Assembly (NCBI GenBank): GCA_022424805.1 | Contig: JAKMGR010000586.1 | Coordinates: forward strand, 1 to 9,319 | DNA length: 9,319 nt | Source of the DNA: Verrucomicrobiales bacterium | GTDB lineage: Bacteria; Verrucomicrobiota; Verrucomicrobiia; Verrucomicrobiales; DEV007 | Direction of reading: 5' to 3' | Shown here: positions 6,616-9,319 of the stretch, in pieces | How the letters are laid out: every line of letters starts with the position of its first letter | Numbering within the stretch: the first letter of the stretch is position 1 | Made by a program: the position numbers and the translations under genes | Notes under the pieces: generated by a model | Seen by the model: the letters and a program-made list of their open reading frames with translations, nothing else | Told to the model about the DNA's origin: nothing | Databases searched by the model: none

Positions 6616-7763
6616 TTCCAATCCAGTCCCTCCGGAAGGTGGTTCAAATTTTCGACACCGTCATCCGTGACGACGACCATGTCCTCGACACGGACACCGC
6701 CGAGGTCTTTGCGATAGAGGCCTGGCTCGACGGTGAGGGCGTCACCTTTCAGCAGGGAAATTCCAGTAGCATCGAGCAAAGGCGGTTCGTGGACTTCCAG
6801 CCCAATGCCGTGACCGGTTCCGTGGTGCATCGTGCAAAAAGAAAGCGGCGATCCTTCGGGAGGGAATCCGGTGTTGTAGCCGCGATCCGTCAGCTCTTTT
6901 GTCGTTGCGGCATGAACTTCCGCGCCCGTGATTCTGGGGCGTATCGCGGCGCATCCTGCGGCTTTGGCCGCAAGCACGGCGGTGTGCATTTCTACGATCT
7001 CGCTAGGGATGTCGCCATGAACAACCGTTCTCGTACAGTCTCCGCAGTAGTGGGTCTCTTTGTTCGTTGGGAAAATATCCACGATGACTGGCTGACCGGT
7101 GCGCAACGGGCCATCGCCATGATGATGACACGATGCGCCCTGCGACCCGCCGGCAACAATGTACTTCGGTCCGCTGAATCCACGTTCCATCAGAAAGACA
7201 TTTACGGCGGAGTGCACTCGTTCTGAGTTCAGAGGTGCGCCATCGTGAATCAGCACACCGGAAGCATCTGCGTCGGATCTGGCAATCATGCGGCAGGCCA
7301 TTTCGATGGCTGCTTCGGTGACGGATTGCGCTTGCCGGAGTTTCTCGATTTCATCGGCACTTTTCTGCCGCCTTTCGGCAACTCCAAAATCGAGATCGCA
7401 TACGACCTCGATTCCGGCCTCGCGGAGAATGTGGGCGAACGAAAGTGGCAGGGATCGATCTGCGATCACGGAAGAAATTCCGGCCCGGTAAAGACATTCC
7501 GCAGCGGACTGCGCCGTGGCGACCTCCCGATCTGCCGAGAGTCCACCTTCCGGAGTGAAGTCGGCGGGAACGAAGATTTGATCGGCCGGAACGGATTCAA
7601 TGGCACGATCAAACTCGACATCCCGAACGATGCAGATCGTGCCTTCCTTTTCGATTTCGAGATATACGAGCGGGTCTCCGACAGCGAACTGTGCGACGTG
7701 GAAAAGCGCGCTGTTGTGCAGGGGAATGCCGGCGCGGATTGTGGATCGGGTAGGGGTAGACAT
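6612..7763 (-). CDS. M24 family metallopeptidase (Xaa-Pro aminopeptidase/dipeptidase-like)
   Basis: Predicted cytoplasmic dinuclear-metal peptidase of the pita-bread fold, 383 aa from ATG 7763. All five M24 metal ligands are present in order: Asp229 in VIVDIFP, Asp242 in CGDCTRT, His318 in GTGHGIGLEVHEPP, Glu346 in VEPGLY and Glu360 in GGVRVEDMVVV. A creatinase-like N-terminal domain covers about residues 1-130, as in Xaa-Pro aminopeptidases (PepP) and prolidases (PepQ), so it probably removes residues next to proline; the exact specificity cannot be told. GTG 7772 is an alternative start; neither has an evident Shine-Dalgarno. It is the first gene of an operon with the DUF885 peptidase (ATGA overlap), suggesting joint peptide turnover, and is divergent from the sigma factor gene. 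Confidence 0.93.
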   Translation of the reverse strand: MSTPTRSTIRAGIPLHNSALFHVAQFAVGDPLVYLEIEKEGTICIVRDVEFDRAIESVPADQIFVPADFTPEGGLSADREVATAQSAAECLYRAGISSVIADRSLPLSFAHILREAGIEVVCDLDFGVAERRQKSADEIEKLRQAQSVTEAAIEMACRMIARSDADASGVLIHDGAPLNSERVHSAVNVFLMERGFSGPKYIVAGGSQGASCHHHGDGPLRTGQPVIVDIFPTNKETHYCGDCTRTVVHGDIPSEIVEMHTAVLAAKAAGCAAIRPRITGAEVHAATTKELTDRGYNTGFPPEGSPLSFCTMHHGTGHGIGLEVHEPPLLDATGISLLKGDALTVEPGLYRKDLGGVRVEDMVVVTDDGVENLNHLPEGLDWK

Positions 7764-7897
7764 GGGTAGCACTTTTCAAGCTATCGGCAGCAGGTGATTT
7801 TGACGCGCTTTTTTTTCCGAATTTGTGTCTTACACGAGGATAGAAGGAAGAGGAAGGACTCGCCCTTCCTGAAAAACGAGCGCATATTCCGTCATTC
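7764..7897. promoter_or_regulatory. Divergent promoter region, M24 peptidase / ECF sigma factor
   Basis: This 134-nt gap must carry the promoters for both directions. A TTGACG box (7800-7805) could be a plus-strand -35 element, but I find no good -10 at normal spacing. An eight-T run follows (7809-7816), then a purine-rich tract (7843-7857) and a hairpin (7851-7870). No Shine-Dalgarno precedes the sigma factor ATG. Confidence 0.4.
7851..7870 (+). other. Hairpin in the sigma factor leader
   Basis: AGGAAGG (7851-7857) pairs perfectly with CCTTCCT (7864-7870) around a 6-nt loop, ending 27 nt before the sigma factor ATG. No T-run follows, so it is not a simple terminator. If transcribed it would sequester a purine-rich tract and might affect sigma factor translation. 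This is inference. Confidence 0.35.
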
Positions 7898-8422
7898 ATG
7901 GATCCCACATCCGAATTCGTCAGACTTTGGACCCGCCACCAGGCGGAGGTGGGGCGGTATGTTTTCATGATGATTCCAAGACAGGCGGACGCTGCTGAGG
8001 TGTTGCAGGATGTGTCGGTATTACTTTGGAAAAAGTGGGACAAGTATGATCCAGATCGCCCATTCGTTCCGTGGGCGATTCGCTTTGCTTACCTCGAAGT
8101 TTTGAAATGGAGGCAGAAACTGGCGCGGGAGAAACTCGTGTTTTCTGATTCTCTCCTCGAGCAACTTCACTCTCGATACGAGGATTATTGCCCCCTGACA
8201 GAGGCACGAAAGAAAGCGCTCGAAGCCTGTCTTGAGAAACTGAGCGATCAGGAGAGAAAATGGGTCGGCCTTCGTTACGGAAGGCACGGTGCTGTAAAAG
8301 AGGAAGCTGCGCGAAGCGGAATCAGCATGCACAAACTTTATTACGCGTTAGAAAAAATCCGGGCACAGTTGCTCGCCTGCATTACGGAATCGATGCGAGA
8401 GGAGGGATGGAATGAAGCCTGA
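7898..8422 (+). CDS. ECF-type RNA polymerase sigma factor (Rhodopirellula/Verrucomicrobium-type)
   Basis: A 174-aa sigma-70 family regulator with only regions 2 and 4, the ECF layout. Region 2 spans about residues 8-75, with DAAEVLQDVSVLLWKKWDKY and FVPWAIRFAYLEVLKWR for core binding and -10 recognition. Region 4 spans about 103-160 (LEKLSDQERKWVGLRYGRH, then a helix-turn-helix ending SMHKLYYALEKIRAQL) for -35 recognition. The length and the FVPWAxRFA motif fit the lineage-specific group common in Planctomycetes and Verrucomicrobia (TIGR02989-like). The stop lies 8 nt inside the downstream FecR-like gene, so the pair is co-translated, the usual arrangement for a sigma factor and its membrane-bound anti-sigma partner. 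Target promoters are unknown; autoregulation is possible but no ECF promoter motif was identified upstream. Confidence 0.9.
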   Translation: MDPTSEFVRLWTRHQAEVGRYVFMMIPRQADAAEVLQDVSVLLWKKWDKYDPDRPFVPWAIRFAYLEVLKWRQKLAREKLVFSDSLLEQLHSRYEDYCPLTEARKKALEACLEKLSDQERKWVGLRYGRHGAVKEEAARSGISMHKLYYALEKIRAQLLACITESMREEGWNEA

Positions 8423-9319
8423 ACAAAAACGTCTCGATGAATTGCTCGCACGACTCGTCGACGAGAAAATTGATAGCGCGGAAACTTCTGAACTCGAATC
8501 TCTGTTGGAAGGAAACGAGGAAGCGCAGGATCGGTATCTTCATTACCTCGGCCTGCACGAGGATTTGCACGCTCCCTCCGGCCAAAGCGACTCGGTAGAT
8601 CAACAGGGTAGAGTCGTTGACCTAACAGGGTTAGGTTATCCGCCGAAGAGGGTTGGATGGAAAACGGTCACTGCTCTCGCTGCGATCCTGGCTTTGGCAG
8701 GGGTCATGGTTTTTCTCCTCCGCCCGGATTCTAACTTTGCCACCATCGTTGACTACGGAGGGCCGGTGAGTTGGACGGGGCAGGGACAGGACTCGGGGAT
8801 TGCCATGAAAGTCGGCCTGAAAATTGGCGATGGAATGCTGGAGACGGCCGGAGGGGAATCGTGGGTGGAACTGAAATTCGCTGACGGAACCGGCGTGCAC
8901 CTCTCGGGGATTGGAACTCTGAAAATTGAAAAACGTGACAACCAGAAACGCTTTCGCCTTTCCGGTGGCAGTCTTTCTGTAGAGGCGGAGCCGCAGCCGC
9001 CGGGTAAGCCGCTCATCGTAGCAACTCCCTCTGCCGAGGCGGAGGTGCTTGGCACGCAATTCAACATTCTCGCCAGTTCGTTCTCGACCAACCTGGAAGT
9101 GAACGAAGGACTCGTCCGAGTGAAGCGCCTCGCCGATGGTCGGACTGAGGAAGTGAAGGCTGACCACGAGATAGTGGTGGCACTGGAGGCGGACACAGAT
9201 TTCTCTGCTCATAAGCGTGTCGACTCCGTGTTTCAATGGCAGAGCCATTTGCCCAGGGATATCATGCAGGGGCAGGTTACCAAGACTGGTAACGCTCGCG
9301 CCTCGACGCATCTTTGGGA
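8412..9319 (+). CDS. FecR-like membrane protein, putative anti-sigma factor (3' end outside window)
   Basis: The first 302 residues are present and the frame is open to the window edge. Seen: an N-terminal acidic cytoplasmic region (about 1-65) of the anti-sigma type, one membrane helix (about 84-103, TVTALAAILALAGVMVFLL), then an outside FecR-type beta domain. That domain includes IGDGMLETAGGESWVELKFAD (about 138-158) and VATPSAEAEVLGTQFNIL (203-220), followed by EVNEGLVRVKR. In PVC bacteria such proteins often carry a C-terminal LamG-like domain, which would lie beyond this window. The ATG at 8412 overlaps the sigma gene by 11 nt and follows a GGAGGG. The expected role is to hold the partner sigma factor at the membrane until an envelope signal arrives. 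Residues 70-75 (DLTGLG), between the cytoplasmic region and the membrane helix, are encoded by copy 2 of the 17-nt palindrome, so the linker may have gained repeat-derived residues. Confidence 0.85.
   Translation, partial: MKPEQKRLDELLARLVDEKIDSAETSELESLLEGNEEAQDRYLHYLGLHEDLHAPSGQSDSVDQQGRVVDLTGLGYPPKRVGWKTVTALAAILALAGVMVFLLRPDSNFATIVDYGGPVSWTGQGQDSGIAMKVGLKIGDGMLETAGGESWVELKFADGTGVHLSGIGTLKIEKRDNQKRFRLSGGSLSVEAEPQPPGKPLIVATPSAEAEVLGTQFNILASSFSTNLEVNEGLVRVKRLADGRTEEVKADHEIVVALEADTDFSAHKRVDSVFQWQSHLPRDIMQGQVTKTGNARASTHLW
8619..8635 (+). repeat. 17-nt interrupted palindrome, copy 2 (inside FecR-like CDS)
   Basis: Identical in sequence and orientation to 1409-1425, but within a reading frame, where it encodes DLTGLG in the linker before the membrane helix. 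A partial copy, AACAGGGT (8602-8609), lies 22 nt upstream of the same octamer inside the repeat (8624-8631). Function is unknown. Confidence 0.7.

Noticed and set aside
6639..7226. Plus-strand open frame of 195 aa opposite the M24 peptidase
   Set aside because: The minus strand holds all five M24 metal ligands in order; the plus frame is a shadow.
8631..9311. Minus-strand open frame of 226 aa opposite the FecR-like gene
   Set aside because: The plus strand encodes a coherent anti-sigma, membrane helix and FecR domain; the minus frame shows none.

Overview
The window most likely comes from a PVC-group bacterium, with Verrucomicrobiota favoured over Planctomycetota. The main pointers are an ECF sigma factor overlapping a membrane-anchored FecR-type anti-sigma gene, two secreted formylglycine-dependent (S1) sulfatases side by side, and start codons that mostly lack a clear Shine-Dalgarno. 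This placement is inferred from gene content only; no rRNA or marker gene is present.

Layout, left to right. (1) Positions 1-1388, minus strand: an uncharacterised protein in which I recognise kinase-fold (PKL) motifs is coupled by a TGATG stop/start overlap to a phospholipid N-methyltransferase-like SAM methyltransferase that runs off the left edge. (2) Positions 1389-1706: a divergent intergenic region with several short palindromes, one belonging to a 17-nt repeat that recurs about 7.2 kb away. (3) Positions 1707-4701, plus strand: two exported S1 sulfatases separated by 154 nt that hold a perfect 8-bp hairpin. (4) Positions 4709-4861, minus strand: a probable decayed C-terminal remnant of a glutamine-amidotransferase-like (BPL_N-like) gene. 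(5) Positions 4873-7763, minus strand: an M24 metallopeptidase gene followed, with an ATGA overlap, by a DUF885 HExxxGH putative metallopeptidase gene; they form a peptidase operon. (6) Positions 7764-7897: a divergent promoter region with a hairpin. (7) Positions 7898-9319, plus strand: the ECF sigma factor and the FecR-like anti-sigma/receptor protein, truncated by the right edge.

How the parts may work together: the sulfatases suggest breakdown of sulfated polysaccharide outside the cytoplasm, and the sigma/FecR pair is the kind of surface-signalling module PVC bacteria carry in many copies. The two peptidases would finish cytoplasmic peptide breakdown. Nothing in the sequence directly links these modules. 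The two least explained items are the kinase-fold/methyltransferase pair and the 17-nt interrupted palindrome found both in an intergenic region and inside the FecR reading frame. I saw no tRNA, rRNA, CRISPR array, insertion sequence or integrase.
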